This document shows positions 33,064 through 41,877 of a stretch of DNA of 56,034 bases, piece by piece. The stretch is taken from contig JBJOHV010000082.1 of assembly GCA_046047495.1 (NCBI GenBank), positions 1 through 56,034 on the forward strand, in the 5' to 3' direction. The notes beneath the pieces were generated by a model. That model was given only the letters and a program-made list of their open reading frames with translations, was not told the DNA's origin and ran no database searches. The stretch is from NORP240 sp046047495 (lineage in GTDB: Bacteria > Pseudomonadota > Gammaproteobacteria > Pseudomonadales > Pseudohongiellaceae). Position 1 is the stretch's first letter; every line of letters starts with the position of its first letter. The translations under genes were made by a program, and so were the position numbers.

Positions 33064-34827
33064 CTAGTAGGCAAAATGGGTCGCCTGGCCCGCCACGATC
33101 AGCCAGGTGATCAGCATGCCATTGATGAAAGCCCCCAGATAGACCCGGCCGGTGCGATTGAAGAACCAGGTGGAAATGGCACCGGTCACCGGCAACAGTA
33201 CGACGAACTGGATGGCCACGATGGTCAGCAGGGACTGGGCGGGGATTGACAGGGTCCCGCCCATCAACAAGGGCACATACTGATAAAGCAGCAACAGAGC
33301 AATACCGGTGCCCATCAATGTGGCATTCTTGTACAACAGCCGGGTGCCTGGCCGATCCGTCTCCGCCCGCAATTGTCCATGCAATACGCTGCCGGTAATG
33401 ATGAAGAAGGCCGTAAACGGCAGCAGGTACACCAGAAACTCATGGAACTGGATGACGTTCATCAGTTTCAGGGCCACCACCCAGAAGCGGAAGTCAGCCG
33501 TGAACAGGCTGTGGTTGATGAACAGCACCAGGTAGAGGGAAGCCACTACCACCATGGCCAGCAGGACGGTGAGAAGCAGATAGCGCAGTCGATGGGCCGG
33601 GGGGAATGCCAGCCCCAGAGTCTCGGCATTGGCGCCACGGGATTTGCCACCCAGCACCCCATACCAGAGACTCAGCAGCACCAGGGATATGAGGCCGTTG
33701 CCCAGCGCCCAGGTCATGAAACCATTGGTGAGGTTCTGTCCCAACCAGGCACTGGTGGGAATTCGCGCGGCAAATCCCTGGAACGGGAAATAGGTCAGCA
33801 CGGGAATAGCGATGAATAGCAACGCCGCCAGCCACCAGGTAGTGCCTGTGATGCCGCGGGCGGCAGACGGCTCGTGTTGCAGGGGGCGGAATAGCGGTTG
33901 GGACAGCAGCAGAGCGCCCAGGGCGAAAACGAAGATGATGCCGCCTTTCAGTGAAATCAGAGTGCCCAGTTCCTTCAAGGGCCAGATCTGTCGCGCGGGA
34001 TCCAGGAAAGCGGGGGCAGAGGATGTGGACTGCACCCAATCCAGTACCGGCGCAATGCCGCTGGGGGTGATGTGGTTGGCAGGATGGGTCTGGGTGGGTT
34101 GATAAAGGCGGCGCGCGGTGCCGTCTTCCAGGGACCCGTACAGGCGTCCCACTTCCACGGTAGTATCGGTGCCGAATTGAGCCTTGAGCTTGTCGGTGTC
34201 CACGATACCTGCACCGGTTTCGGAACCCCACATGGTGGCGGAAAACTCATCGTAGGCACCAAACACCAGACCGAAGTTGCGGGGAAACCGGGAGTCTCCC
34301 CTCGGTACACCAAAAGTGCCGGTGGAGGAGCCGGACACGATCACAGAGGCATAGGCATCGGGCATGGCTGCCGCCGCACTCAGCACAGTCCAGCCTCCCA
34401 TGGAGTGGCCGATCAGGACGATCTGGTCGGTATCCACCATGTCGAGGCTGCGCAGGTACTGCAAGCCCGCCGGGCCTCCGAAGCCTTCGGCAAACGCCGG
34501 CGGATCGGAGTAGCCGTGGCCCCGCTGATCGAGGTTTAGCACCACATAGCCGCGCCGTGCCAGCTCGATGGCATAGGGCGACTGGGTTTCCCGGGAGTTG
34601 ATGTAGCCATGCACCGCCAGCACCCCGGGGGCCGGTGTCTGGGCCGTGGCGTTCTGCGGAACATACAGCAGGGCACTGAGAGTGGCGCCGCTGTCGCTCT
34701 GGAAGCGGATATCCCGCACCTCGATGGCACCGACGTTGGTCTGGGTCAACCAGGCCAGCAGGCCGCCGCCAAACACCAGGCACAGGGAGAAGATCAACAG
34801 GGGCAGGGGACGTTTGGGCATCAGCAT
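33064..34827 (-). CDS. Alpha/beta hydrolase fused to a multi-pass membrane domain
   Basis: Start ATG 34827 (AAGAAG before it; ATG 34821 is an alternative), giving 587 residues. An N-terminal anchor (LPLLIFSLCLVFGGGLLAWL) is followed by a periplasmic alpha/beta hydrolase domain: the nucleophile elbow is GHSMGGW, the oxyanion-side motif AVHGYINS, and the segment NLDQRGHGYSD. From about 285 on the protein has some seven predicted membrane helices with a final VYLGAFINGMLITWLIV. The combination recalls the family of Xaa-Pro peptidase-like hydrolases with membrane tails in Firmicutes and marine bacteria; substrates unknown. The fusion is unusual. Confidence 0.83.
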   Translation of the reverse strand: MLMPKRPLPLLIFSLCLVFGGGLLAWLTQTNVGAIEVRDIRFQSDSGATLSALLYVPQNATAQTPAPGVLAVHGYINSRETQSPYAIELARRGYVVLNLDQRGHGYSDPPAFAEGFGGPAGLQYLRSLDMVDTDQIVLIGHSMGGWTVLSAAAAMPDAYASVIVSGSSTGTFGVPRGDSRFPRNFGLVFGAYDEFSATMWGSETGAGIVDTDKLKAQFGTDTTVEVGRLYGSLEDGTARRLYQPTQTHPANHITPSGIAPVLDWVQSTSSAPAFLDPARQIWPLKELGTLISLKGGIIFVFALGALLLSQPLFRPLQHEPSAARGITGTTWWLAALLFIAIPVLTYFPFQGFAARIPTSAWLGQNLTNGFMTWALGNGLISLVLLSLWYGVLGGKSRGANAETLGLAFPPAHRLRYLLLTVLLAMVVVASLYLVLFINHSLFTADFRFWVVALKLMNVIQFHEFLVYLLPFTAFFIITGSVLHGQLRAETDRPGTRLLYKNATLMGTGIALLLLYQYVPLLMGGTLSIPAQSLLTIVAIQFVVLLPVTGAISTWFFNRTGRVYLGAFINGMLITWLIVAGQATHFAY

Positions 34828-34909
34828 GACGGATTCTTCTTGTTTTGACAGGCTGATCCGCACATTACACAGGTGCGGGACCCGGTGCAATTGTGCATAA
34901 TGCCCCGCC

Positions 34910-35281
34910 ATGAATACCTACTATATGTTGCATGGCATCCATGTCGCCTGTGCCTCCCTGACCTTCGTGGGCTTTTTGCTGCGGGGCGTGTGGATGCTGC
35001 AGGAATCCCCCCTTCTGCAGAAGAAACCGGTGAAGATCCTGCCCCATGTGATCGACACCGTGTTGTTGCTGAGCGCCATCGGGCTGGTCATGCAGACTGG
35101 CCAATACCCGTTTGCGGTCACCTGGGTCACCCTCAAGCTGGTGCTGCTGGTGGTGTATATCGCCCTCGGCATGTTCGCTCTCAAGCGGGGCAAGACCAAG
35201 GCCATCCGCGCCACCTGCTTCGGTCTGGGGGTGCTCACCATCCTGGCCATCTTTGCCCTGGCGATCGCCAAGCCGCTGTAG
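34910..35281 (+). CDS. SirB2-family membrane protein
   Basis: A 123-residue protein with four predicted helices (about 6-27, 45-61, 68-87, 100-119). MLHGIHVACASLTFVGFLLRGVWML and LPHVIDTVLLLSAIGLVM are typical of SirB2/YchQ, a conserved protein of unknown function encoded near prmC or kdsA in E. coli. Divergent from the hydrolase gene, with 82 bases between. It precedes dnaE2 by 76 bases, but dnaE2 has its own SOS box. Confidence 0.88.
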   Translation: MNTYYMLHGIHVACASLTFVGFLLRGVWMLQESPLLQKKPVKILPHVIDTVLLLSAIGLVMQTGQYPFAVTWVTLKLVLLVVYIALGMFALKRGKTKAIRATCFGLGVLTILAIFALAIAKPL

Positions 35282-35323
35282 ACCTGAACCGTGCCGGATT
35301 GACATCCCGGTCAGCGCCAAATA

Positions 35324-35339
35324 CTGTATATAAAAACAG
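35324..35339 (+). promoter_or_regulatory. LexA (SOS) box upstream of dnaE2
   Basis: CTGTATATAAAAACAG fits CTGT-N8-ACAG with an AT-rich centre, the gammaproteobacterial LexA operator. It ends 18 bases before the dnaE2 start codon, where it would block transcription or initiation. Confidence 0.88.
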
Positions 35340-35357
35340 TATTCATCCGGCTGTACT

Positions 35358-38300
35358 ATGTCTCGCGCGCCCCCCGCCCATCCCGGGCCCATTGCCGATG
35401 GGTCCGGGGCCTGTCTGCCTCCTGCCTATGGGGAGCTGCACAGCATCTCCAATTTCAGCTTTCTGCAGGGTGCCTCGTTTCCCGAGGAGCTGGTGGAAAC
35501 CGCGGAATCCCTGGGTTACCACGCCCTGGCCCTGACCGACGAATGTTCCCTGGCCGGGGTGGTGCGGGGGCACATGGCGGCCAGGCAGCGTGCGTTGAAG
35601 TTCATCATCGGTGCCGAATTCCGCCTGGTGGAAGGCGAACGGCTGGTGCTGCTGGCCACCTCCCGCAGCGGCTATGGCCAGCTGTCCCACCTCATCACCT
35701 GTGCGCGGCGGCAGGCCAAAAAGGGGAGCTATCGCATCGACCGGGCCATGGTGGAGACCCATCGGCCCGATGCATGTCTGGCCCTGTGGATTCCCGAGCT
35801 GTCTCTGGCACCGGAAGTCATCGCCGCCCAACTGGTATGGCTGGGACGCATGTTCACTGACCGGTGCTGGATCGCGGTGGAGCTGTGGTTGCGGGGCGAC
35901 GACCGGGTAAAGCTGGGACGTCTGCGGCAGCTGGGCAGGCAGTTCGGTCTTCCCCTGGTGGCTGCCGGCGGCGTGTTGATGCACTGCGAGCGGCGCCGCA
36001 TTCTGCAGGATACAGTCACCGCCATTCGCCTGGGCCGGCGTATCGATGCGCTGGGCTATGACGGCCAGAGCAACGGCCAGCGTCATCTGCGCACCCGGGA
36101 GCAACTGGCCAAGCTGTATCCGCGGGAATTGCTGGCAGCCACCGTGGACATCGCCGACCGCTGTCAGTTCTCCCTGGACGAATTGCGCTACGAATACCCC
36201 CGGGAGCTGGTGCCGGCCGGCTACACACCCCATGCCTGGCTGAGGGAGTTGACCGAGCAGGGCATCCGGGCACGTTGGCCCCAGGGGGCATCGGCCAGGG
36301 TGCGCAACCTCATCGAGCACGAGCTGGTGCTGATCAGGGAGTTGCGCTACGAGCATTACTTCCTCACCGTGCATGACATCGTGGCCTTTGCCCGCAGCGC
36401 CGACATCCTGTGCCAGGGGCGGGGCTCGGCAGCCAACTCCGCCGTGTGCTATTGCCTGGGCATCACCGAGGTGGACCCGGATCGGGTATCCCTGTTGTTC
36501 GAACGCTTCATTTCCCGGGAGCGGGACGAGCCGCCGGACATCGATGTGGACTTCGAGAATGCCCGGCGCGAGGAGGTCATCCAGTACATCTATGACAAAT
36601 ATGGCCGGGGTCGGGCGGCCCTGGCGGCGACGGTGATCACCTACCAGTCCCGCAGTGCCATCCGCGACGTGGGCAAGGCCCTGGGGCTGGATGAAGCACT
36701 GCTGGATCACATCGCCAAATCCATCTACTGGTGGGGATCGGACCTGCAGGAGCAGTTGAGTGATTCCGGCATCGATGAATCCGATCCGGTCATTCAGCGC
36801 CTGATCCTCCTGGCCCGGGACCTGATGGGGTTTCCCCGCCACCTGTCCCAGCATGTGGGGGGCTTCGTCATCAGCCAGGGTCCGTTGTCCCATTTGGTGC
36901 CCATCGAGAACGCCGCCATGGCGGACCGGACGGTCATCCAGTGGGAGAAGGACGATCTGGAATCCCTGGGGCTGCTGAAGGTCGACGTGCTGGCCCTGGG
37001 CATGCTCACTGCGGTGCAGAAATGCCTGCAGCTGGTCAGCGGCTATTCCCGGGAGAAGCTGACCCTGCAGAAGATTCCCGCGGAAGACCCCAGGGTTTAC
37101 GACATGATGTGCGCGGCGGACACCATCGGCGTATTCCAGATCGAATCCCGTGCCCAGATGAGCATGCTGCCCCGGCTGCAGCCCCGCAACTACTACGATC
37201 TGGTGATCCAGATCGCCATCGTGAGGCCAGGACCCATCCAGGGCGACATGGTGCATCCCTATCTGGCGCGACGTAGTGGCAAGGAGATTGTGAGCTATCC
37301 CAGTGAGGAGGTGCGTGCAGTTCTGGAGCGCACCCTGGGGGTGCCCATCTTCCAGGAGCAGGTGATGCAATTGGCCATGGTGGCGGCGGGCTTCAGCGGC
37401 GGTGAGGCCGATCAGTTACGCCGCGCCATGGCAGCCTGGAAGAAAAAGGGCGGTCTGGAACCTTATCGGGAGAAACTGGTGAGCGGCATGCTGGCGAGGG
37501 GATATGAACTGGATTTTGCCGAGAAGCTGTTCCGCCAGATCCAGGGCTTCGGTGACTACGGCTTCCCCGAGTCACACTCTGCCAGCTTTGCGCTGATTGC
37601 CTATGTATCGTCCTGGCTCAAACGCTATCACCCGGCGGCATTCTGCTGTGCCCTGCTCAACAGTCAACCCATGGGTTTCTATGCGCCGGCCCAGCTGATC
37701 ATGGATGCCCGGCGTCACGGTGTGACGGTGTTGCCGGTGGCGGTCAATCACAGTGACTGGGATTGCACATTGGAAGAGGAAAAAAGGGGACAGCGGGATA
37801 TTTCTGAAGAAGAAAAATCCCGCCGCCCCGTTTTCAGCCGTGCCAGCCTTGCCATGAGGACAGGCCTCAATCAGGTGAAGGGCTTGTCACGGGCCGGTGG
37901 GCTGGCCGTGGTGGAAGCCCGGGCAGCGGGGCCCTATGTCACGGTACAGGACCTGGTGTTTCGCAGCGGCATCAGCAAGGGAGATCTGGAGGCCCTGGCC
38001 GCAGCCGATGCCCTGCGCGAGCTGAGCGGTGACCGGCATCGGGCATTCTGGTTTGCCGCCGGAGTGGAGCCGGGGGAGTCGGTGTTCAAGTCCGACGATT
38101 TCGGTTTCGATGTGTTGCTGCCGGTGGCCAGTGAAGGCCAGAACATCGTGGGCGACTATACGGCCACCGGGTTTACGCTGCGTCGTCATCCCGTTGCCCT
38201 GCTGCGCAAGCACCTGGATCGCCATCAGGTTAGTCGTGCCGAAGCCCTGAAGGAAATCCGCCATGAAGGTCATGCCAAGGTCACGGGGATCGTCACCAGC

Positions 38301-38549
38301 CGTCAACGTCCCATGACCGCGTCCGGTGTCACTTTTATCACCATGGAGGATGAAACCGGCTACGTGAATGTGGTGGTCTGGCCATCCCTGGGGGAAAAGC
38401 AGCGGCCCGTGGTGCGCCAGGCCAAGCTGCTGGGAGTCAGCGGTTATGTGCAGCACAGCGACGGCGTTACACATCTCATCGCCCGCCAACTGGTGGATCT
38501 CAGTCACTGGCTGGGAGAGATGCAATTGTCTTCAAGGGACTTTACCTAG
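35358..38549 (+). CDS. dnaE2: Error-prone DNA polymerase III alpha homologue DnaE2 (ImuC)
   Basis: A 1063-residue C-family polymerase, close to the usual length of about 1030-1080. The N-terminal PHP domain (ELHSISNFSFLQGASFPEEL, then GYHALALTDECSLAGVV) is followed by the palm with the catalytic acidic motif PPDIDVDFE, KDDLESLGLLKVDVLALGML and the thumb, and an OB fold near the C-terminus (KVTGIVTSRQRPMTASG). As in known DnaE2 (ImuC), it acts with ImuA and ImuB in damage-induced mutagenesis. It is preceded by a LexA box. About residues 808-826 are encoded by a palindromic insert (37781-37834) that keeps the frame. imuA and imuB are about 4 kb away on the other strand. Confidence 0.95.
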   Translation: MSRAPPAHPGPIADGSGACLPPAYGELHSISNFSFLQGASFPEELVETAESLGYHALALTDECSLAGVVRGHMAARQRALKFIIGAEFRLVEGERLVLLATSRSGYGQLSHLITCARRQAKKGSYRIDRAMVETHRPDACLALWIPELSLAPEVIAAQLVWLGRMFTDRCWIAVELWLRGDDRVKLGRLRQLGRQFGLPLVAAGGVLMHCERRRILQDTVTAIRLGRRIDALGYDGQSNGQRHLRTREQLAKLYPRELLAATVDIADRCQFSLDELRYEYPRELVPAGYTPHAWLRELTEQGIRARWPQGASARVRNLIEHELVLIRELRYEHYFLTVHDIVAFARSADILCQGRGSAANSAVCYCLGITEVDPDRVSLLFERFISRERDEPPDIDVDFENARREEVIQYIYDKYGRGRAALAATVITYQSRSAIRDVGKALGLDEALLDHIAKSIYWWGSDLQEQLSDSGIDESDPVIQRLILLARDLMGFPRHLSQHVGGFVISQGPLSHLVPIENAAMADRTVIQWEKDDLESLGLLKVDVLALGMLTAVQKCLQLVSGYSREKLTLQKIPAEDPRVYDMMCAADTIGVFQIESRAQMSMLPRLQPRNYYDLVIQIAIVRPGPIQGDMVHPYLARRSGKEIVSYPSEEVRAVLERTLGVPIFQEQVMQLAMVAAGFSGGEADQLRRAMAAWKKKGGLEPYREKLVSGMLARGYELDFAEKLFRQIQGFGDYGFPESHSASFALIAYVSSWLKRYHPAAFCCALLNSQPMGFYAPAQLIMDARRHGVTVLPVAVNHSDWDCTLEEEKRGQRDISEEEKSRRPVFSRASLAMRTGLNQVKGLSRAGGLAVVEARAAGPYVTVQDLVFRSGISKGDLEALAAADALRELSGDRHRAFWFAAGVEPGESVFKSDDFGFDVLLPVASEGQNIVGDYTATGFTLRRHPVALLRKHLDRHQVSRAEALKEIRHEGHAKVTGIVTSRQRPMTASGVTFITMEDETGYVNVVVWPSLGEKQRPVVRQAKLLGVSGYVQHSDGVTHLIARQLVDLSHWLGEMQLSSRDFT
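37781..37834 (+). repeat. REP-like palindrome inserted in frame in dnaE2
   Basis: The 54-base segment can fold into an imperfect hairpin: AAAAAGGGGACAGCGGGAT at its left side and ATCCCGCCGCCCCGTTTT at its right, around a loop TTTCTGAAGAAGAAAA. The left end AAAGGGGACAG is the hallmark of a REP-like repeat family common in proteobacterial genomes. It adds a charged stretch (KRGQRDISEEEKSRRP) to the polymerase without breaking the frame. Identity with a genome-wide family cannot be tested here. Confidence 0.55.
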
Positions 38550-38590
38550 CATGATTGCCAGCCAGTCCGCAGGGCCCGCATAACGGCAGC

Positions 38591-38613
38591 GGGGCGGACA
38601 CAGTGCCCGCCCC
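38591..38613 (+). other. Hairpin after dnaE2
   Basis: GGGGCGG-ACACAGTGC-CCGCCCC lies 42 bases after the dnaE2 stop and before the stop of the converging VOC gene. No T run follows, so it is at most a weak terminator or an mRNA end-protecting hairpin. Confidence 0.4.
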
Positions 38614-38621
38614 CTGGGAAA

Positions 38622-39008
38622 TCATGCTGCGTCGGACATACCGTCCAGCATTGCGTCCGGCACGATCTGCCATGCCAGTCCGAACCTGTCACGCACCCAG
38701 CCGTCGGCCAAAGGTTTGCCGTTGCGGGCCAGATTCTTCCATATGGCATCCTTCTCCTCATGGGACTTGCAGGTCACGACAAAGGATACTGCCGGGTTGA
38801 ATTTGAACTGGGATCCCCCGTTCAGCGCGGTGAACTCCTGTCCCATGACACGAAACAGGATCGATGAGACCGAGCCCGGTCGACCAGCGCCCTGATTGCC
38901 GTGATAGCTGGTCTTGACCACTTCCGAATGCGGGAATGCGCCCAGATAGAACCTGACAGCTTCCTCTGCATTGCCATCAAACCACAGCAGGGATGTTATG
39001 CGCTTCAT
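38622..39008 (-). CDS. VOC-fold protein, PhnB/3-demethylubiquinone-9 3-methyltransferase-like
   Basis: Start ATG 39008 with AAAGGAG upstream gives 128 residues. ITSLLWFDGNAEEAVRFYLGAFPHSEV is the diagnostic N-terminus of the PhnB-like VOC family, followed by FTALNGGSQFKFNPAVSFVV and the C-terminal DRFGLAWQIVPDAM. PhnB-like proteins have a glyoxalase-type fold; many have no known reaction. A second member of this family lies at 41382-41855. The first 35 codons of a longer open frame are not supported. Confidence 0.9.
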   Translation of the reverse strand: MKRITSLLWFDGNAEEAVRFYLGAFPHSEVVKTSYHGNQGAGRPGSVSSILFRVMGQEFTALNGGSQFKFNPAVSFVVTCKSHEEKDAIWKNLARNGKPLADGWVRDRFGLAWQIVPDAMLDGMSDAA

Positions 39009-39291
39009 GTAAATCTCCTTTGGCATTTTGGGTACTTGAACGGTCTTGCATGAAGAATAGCGATTAGGGAAAACCGGGAAAGTCGTATTTCCCGATGAAA
39101 ATATACCGGGCAAACTGATGATGTCATCGTGATCAGATGAATCATCAATGTGACGCGATGAAGTAGCCGATGGCCCCGGAATGATCAGAAAACCCGTCGG
39201 TTTTTACGAACCATCAATGCCAAAGATTCGGATGGTGCGCGGGTTTTGCGCGGCATTAAGATGGGTCCAAGTTTAGCAATGGAGGTGTGCG

Positions 39292-39597
39292 GTGGCCAAA
39301 ATCAATGTGAGAAATCAGCATGAGACCTATTGGACCGGGGTGATCGAGACGAGGATCAGTTACATGCTTGCCTCGGTGATGGTCAATGTCAAAAGTCTGG
39401 ATGTGGACTTCGACATGAATCGGACCTATGGCAATTCGGATACCCGATATCGGTGCAAGGTCAGGGCGCTGGACAATTCAGGCCTATGGCATGTGGCCAG
39501 CAATGAACAGATGGATCCCAGTGAAGCCATCGATGGTGCCATTGCAAGGGTTAGACGTTCAATCGTGCGTCTGCGGCAATACAAGCAGGCAAGTTAA
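39292..39597 (+). CDS. HPF/RaiA-like ribosome hibernation protein
   Basis: A 101-residue protein starting at GTG 39292, behind GGAGG. It resembles the short hibernation-promoting/sigma-54 modulation family by length and by the alternation of strand and helix: SLDVDFDMNRTYGNSDTRYRCKVRALDNSG, then EAIDGAIARVRRSIVRLRQY. The match is moderate, since the usual IEITGRHxxVT N-terminus is not seen. If right, it binds the 30S decoding region in stationary phase. Its leader of about 280 bases has no other gene. Confidence 0.55.
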   Translation: MAKINVRNQHETYWTGVIETRISYMLASVMVNVKSLDVDFDMNRTYGNSDTRYRCKVRALDNSGLWHVASNEQMDPSEAIDGAIARVRRSIVRLRQYKQAS

Positions 39598-39605
39598 AGC
39601 TGGGT

Positions 39606-40505
39606 CTAGCCAAACAATTCCGCCCGCGCCGACTCCATGATTTTCAGCACGGCGGGATGTTTCAATTTGCGCTCCGGCGAAATGGCGAAGTAGTTTTCCA
39701 TGACCGGAATAGGGTGGCCGATGCGTTTGCACCCGTACATATGTTCCACGTCCCGGCTGATGGCCAGGGGTGAGGGGAACACGCCGTTGTAGATAACGGA
39801 AAACGCCTTCATCAGGGCGCTGTCCTCGAATTCTGCGACGATTCTCGGTGCCAGGCCCTGTTGCGTGAACCAGTCACTGAGGCCGCGGCGGGTCGGGTTG
39901 TCCGCCGTGGGCAGCAACATGGCTGCGTCATTCAGGGAGTGGGGGAAATTCTTTTCGAAACTGCGTGCCAGGCGGCCGTGGGCGAACAGGGCGGTCTCAC
40001 TGGAACCGAGGGAATGGCTGAAGGCCTTGACGTGCAGGCCCGGCGTGAGGGCGCGATCTGACAACACGAGGTCCAGCTGGTGCACCGCCAGTTCACCCAG
40101 CAGGGTTTCCAGATTGCCTTCCCGGCAAACCAGCCGGATCGGTGTCTGTGATTTCAATACCGGCTGCAGTATGCGGGCCGCCACCAGCTTCGGGATGGAA
40201 TTGACGATGCCTACTGACAGTACGGCAGGCACGATCACCCGACCGGTCTTGATGCGGGAGGACAGCTCCGCCCCCAGGGTGAAAATCTCATCGGCATACT
40301 GGAAAACGATATGCCCGGTCTCGGTCAGGGTCAGGCCCCGTCCCACCCGATTGAAAAGCGGCTCGCCCACCGCCTCCTCAAGCAGCTTCAACTGGCCGCT
40401 GATGGTCTGGGGTGTCAGGTGCAGACTCTGGGTGGCCTTGGCGATGCTGCCTTCCTTGGCCACGGTCCAGAAGTACAGCAAGTGGTTGTAATTGAGATGG
40501 CGCAT
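39606..40505 (-). CDS. nhaR: LysR-family activator NhaR
   Basis: A 299-residue LysR regulator. MRHLNYNHLLYFWTVAKEGSIAKATQSLHLTPQTISGQLKLLEE is the NhaR-type helix-turn-helix, unlike most LysRs in its YNHLLYFW opening and TPQTIS recognition helix. The effector domain runs from about 90. In E. coli, NhaR activates the Na+/H+ antiporter gene nhaA in Na+ or high pH and also osmC. Here no antiporter is nearby. The gene converges on the HPF-like gene. Confidence 0.9.
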   Translation of the reverse strand: MRHLNYNHLLYFWTVAKEGSIAKATQSLHLTPQTISGQLKLLEEAVGEPLFNRVGRGLTLTETGHIVFQYADEIFTLGAELSSRIKTGRVIVPAVLSVGIVNSIPKLVAARILQPVLKSQTPIRLVCREGNLETLLGELAVHQLDLVLSDRALTPGLHVKAFSHSLGSSETALFAHGRLARSFEKNFPHSLNDAAMLLPTADNPTRRGLSDWFTQQGLAPRIVAEFEDSALMKAFSVIYNGVFPSPLAISRDVEHMYGCKRIGHPIPVMENYFAISPERKLKHPAVLKIMESARAELFG

Positions 40506-40614
40506 ACCGGGACATTATTCGGAAAACTCTGATTCTGGACAAGAGAAGTTCGAATAGACGGAATGATTATTGGGGTTAAGCTGAAGTCCGTAATCGTCAT
40601 TGGAGGTATGGACC

Positions 40615-41307
40615 ATGTATTCACCCACTCAACGTGACCCGATTTCCACTGTGGCCGTCGCCCCGGCGGGAGCGATACCGGCAACCGGCGACAGGGTGTT
40701 GAGGAATACCTACCGGTTACTGTCGGCCACCTTGCTGTTCAGTGCCGTGGTAGCCCTCTCCACAGCGGCCCTCGGTTTGCCCCATCCTGGATTGTTGCTG
40801 ACCTTGGGCGGCTACTTTGGTCTGTTGTTCCTGACCCAGTATCTGCGCAACAGCGCCTGGGGGCTTGCCTCGGTGTTTGCCCTGACCGGGTTCATGGGCT
40901 ATACCCTGGGCCCGATTCTGGGTATGTACCTTGCCCTTGCCAACGGTCCCCAGTTGATTGCCACCACCATGGGTGTCACGGCAATTACGTTTCTGGGCCT
41001 GTCGGCCTATTCCCGCAGTGGCAGTGCCATCAATACGGCGAACTGGGGAACTTTCCTGCTGGTGGGAATCCTCACCGCCTTTGGTTTGGGTCTGGCGGCG
41101 CTGTTCTTTCAGATGCCGGCCCTGTCGCTGGCGGTATCAGGGATGTTCGTATTGTTGATGAGCGGTCTGATCTTGTTTGAGACGCAGAACATCGTCCGCG
41201 GAGGTGAAACCAACTACATCATGGCTACGGTGACCTTGTTTGTCTCCATCTACAACCTGTTCACCAGCCTGTTGCACCTGTTCGGTTTCCTGGGCGGCGA
41301 AGAGTAA
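40615..41307 (+). CDS. Bax inhibitor-1/YccA-family membrane protein
   Basis: A 230-residue protein with seven predicted membrane helices. GGAGG is eight bases before ATG 40615. NTYRLLSATLLFSAVVA, then GFMGYTLGPILGMYL, AITFLGLSAY and the last helix ending in LFGFLGGEE fit the YccA group. E. coli YccA binds FtsH and limits its proteolysis; others leak Ca2+. The N-terminal cytoplasmic tail of about 25 residues is typical. The gene ends at a terminator at 41340-41365. Confidence 0.93.
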   Translation: MYSPTQRDPISTVAVAPAGAIPATGDRVLRNTYRLLSATLLFSAVVALSTAALGLPHPGLLLTLGGYFGLLFLTQYLRNSAWGLASVFALTGFMGYTLGPILGMYLALANGPQLIATTMGVTAITFLGLSAYSRSGSAINTANWGTFLLVGILTAFGLGLAALFFQMPALSLAVSGMFVLLMSGLILFETQNIVRGGETNYIMATVTLFVSIYNLFTSLLHLFGFLGGEE

Positions 41308-41339
41308 GTTCCTTCCTTGCCCTGCTAGGGGCATTTTCA

Positions 41340-41365
41340 GGGGTCACATGGCTGGCCCCTTTTTG
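41340..41365 (+). terminator. Rho-independent terminator after yccA-like gene
   Basis: The stem GGGGTCA (41340-41346)/TGGCCCC (41353-41359), with one G-T pair, is followed by TTTTTG. Confidence 0.65.
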
Positions 41366-41381
41366 TTTCTACGGATAGTAC

Positions 41382-41855
41382 TCAGGGTTTTGCAAAAGCC
41401 GCTTCGAGTCCGGCGATGTCAAATTTCACCATGGTATTCATGGCCGCCATTACTCGCGCCGTGGTGGCGTCATCCCCACTGGTGATCATGGCAAAAAACT
41501 GCTGGGGAACCACCTGCCAGGCCAGACCGTATTTGTCCTTGAGCCAACCACATTGCATGGCCTGGCCGCCATCCAGCAATTTTTTCCAGTAATAGTCCAC
41601 TTCCTGTTGATCCTTGCAGTCGATCAGGAAGGACACGGCTTCGCTGAATTTGAAATAGGGCCCGCCGTTGAGGGCGATGAAATTCTGCCGGCCCAGACGG
41701 AACTCGATGGTCAGGACGCTGCCGGCAGGTGCGGGGCCGCCCTCCACATTGTGGCTGATGCGTTTTATTTCAGAGTCGGGAAAGATCCCGGTGTAGAATT
41801 TCACGGCCTCATCCGCATTGCCGTCGAACCAGAGAAATGGTGTGATGTTATTCAA
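41382..41855 (-). CDS. VOC-fold protein, PhnB-like (second copy)
   Basis: A 157-residue protein. MNNITPFLWFDGNADEAVKFYTGIFPDSEI and FIALNGGPYFKFSEAVSFLIDC closely resemble the protein at 38622-39008, so these are paralogues, but the C-terminal part (ATTARVMAAMNTMVKFDIAGLEAAF) is longer here and is the standard PhnB-like ending. It is the last intact gene downstream of imuA-imuB on the minus strand, after a broken VOC gene. A role in SOS response is not expected from the family; cotranscription would be incidental. Confidence 0.92.
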   Translation of the reverse strand: MNNITPFLWFDGNADEAVKFYTGIFPDSEIKRISHNVEGGPAPAGSVLTIEFRLGRQNFIALNGGPYFKFSEAVSFLIDCKDQQEVDYYWKKLLDGGQAMQCGWLKDKYGLAWQVVPQQFFAMITSGDDATTARVMAAMNTMVKFDIAGLEAAFAKP

Positions 41856-41877
41856 GTGAGTGACTCCTTCCTGTGAT

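Noticed and set aside
35343..37370. Long antisense open frame opposite dnaE2 (675 codons)
   Set aside because: It mirrors the high-GC codon pattern of dnaE2, whose sequence is clearly conserved; no domain is recognisable in the antisense product.
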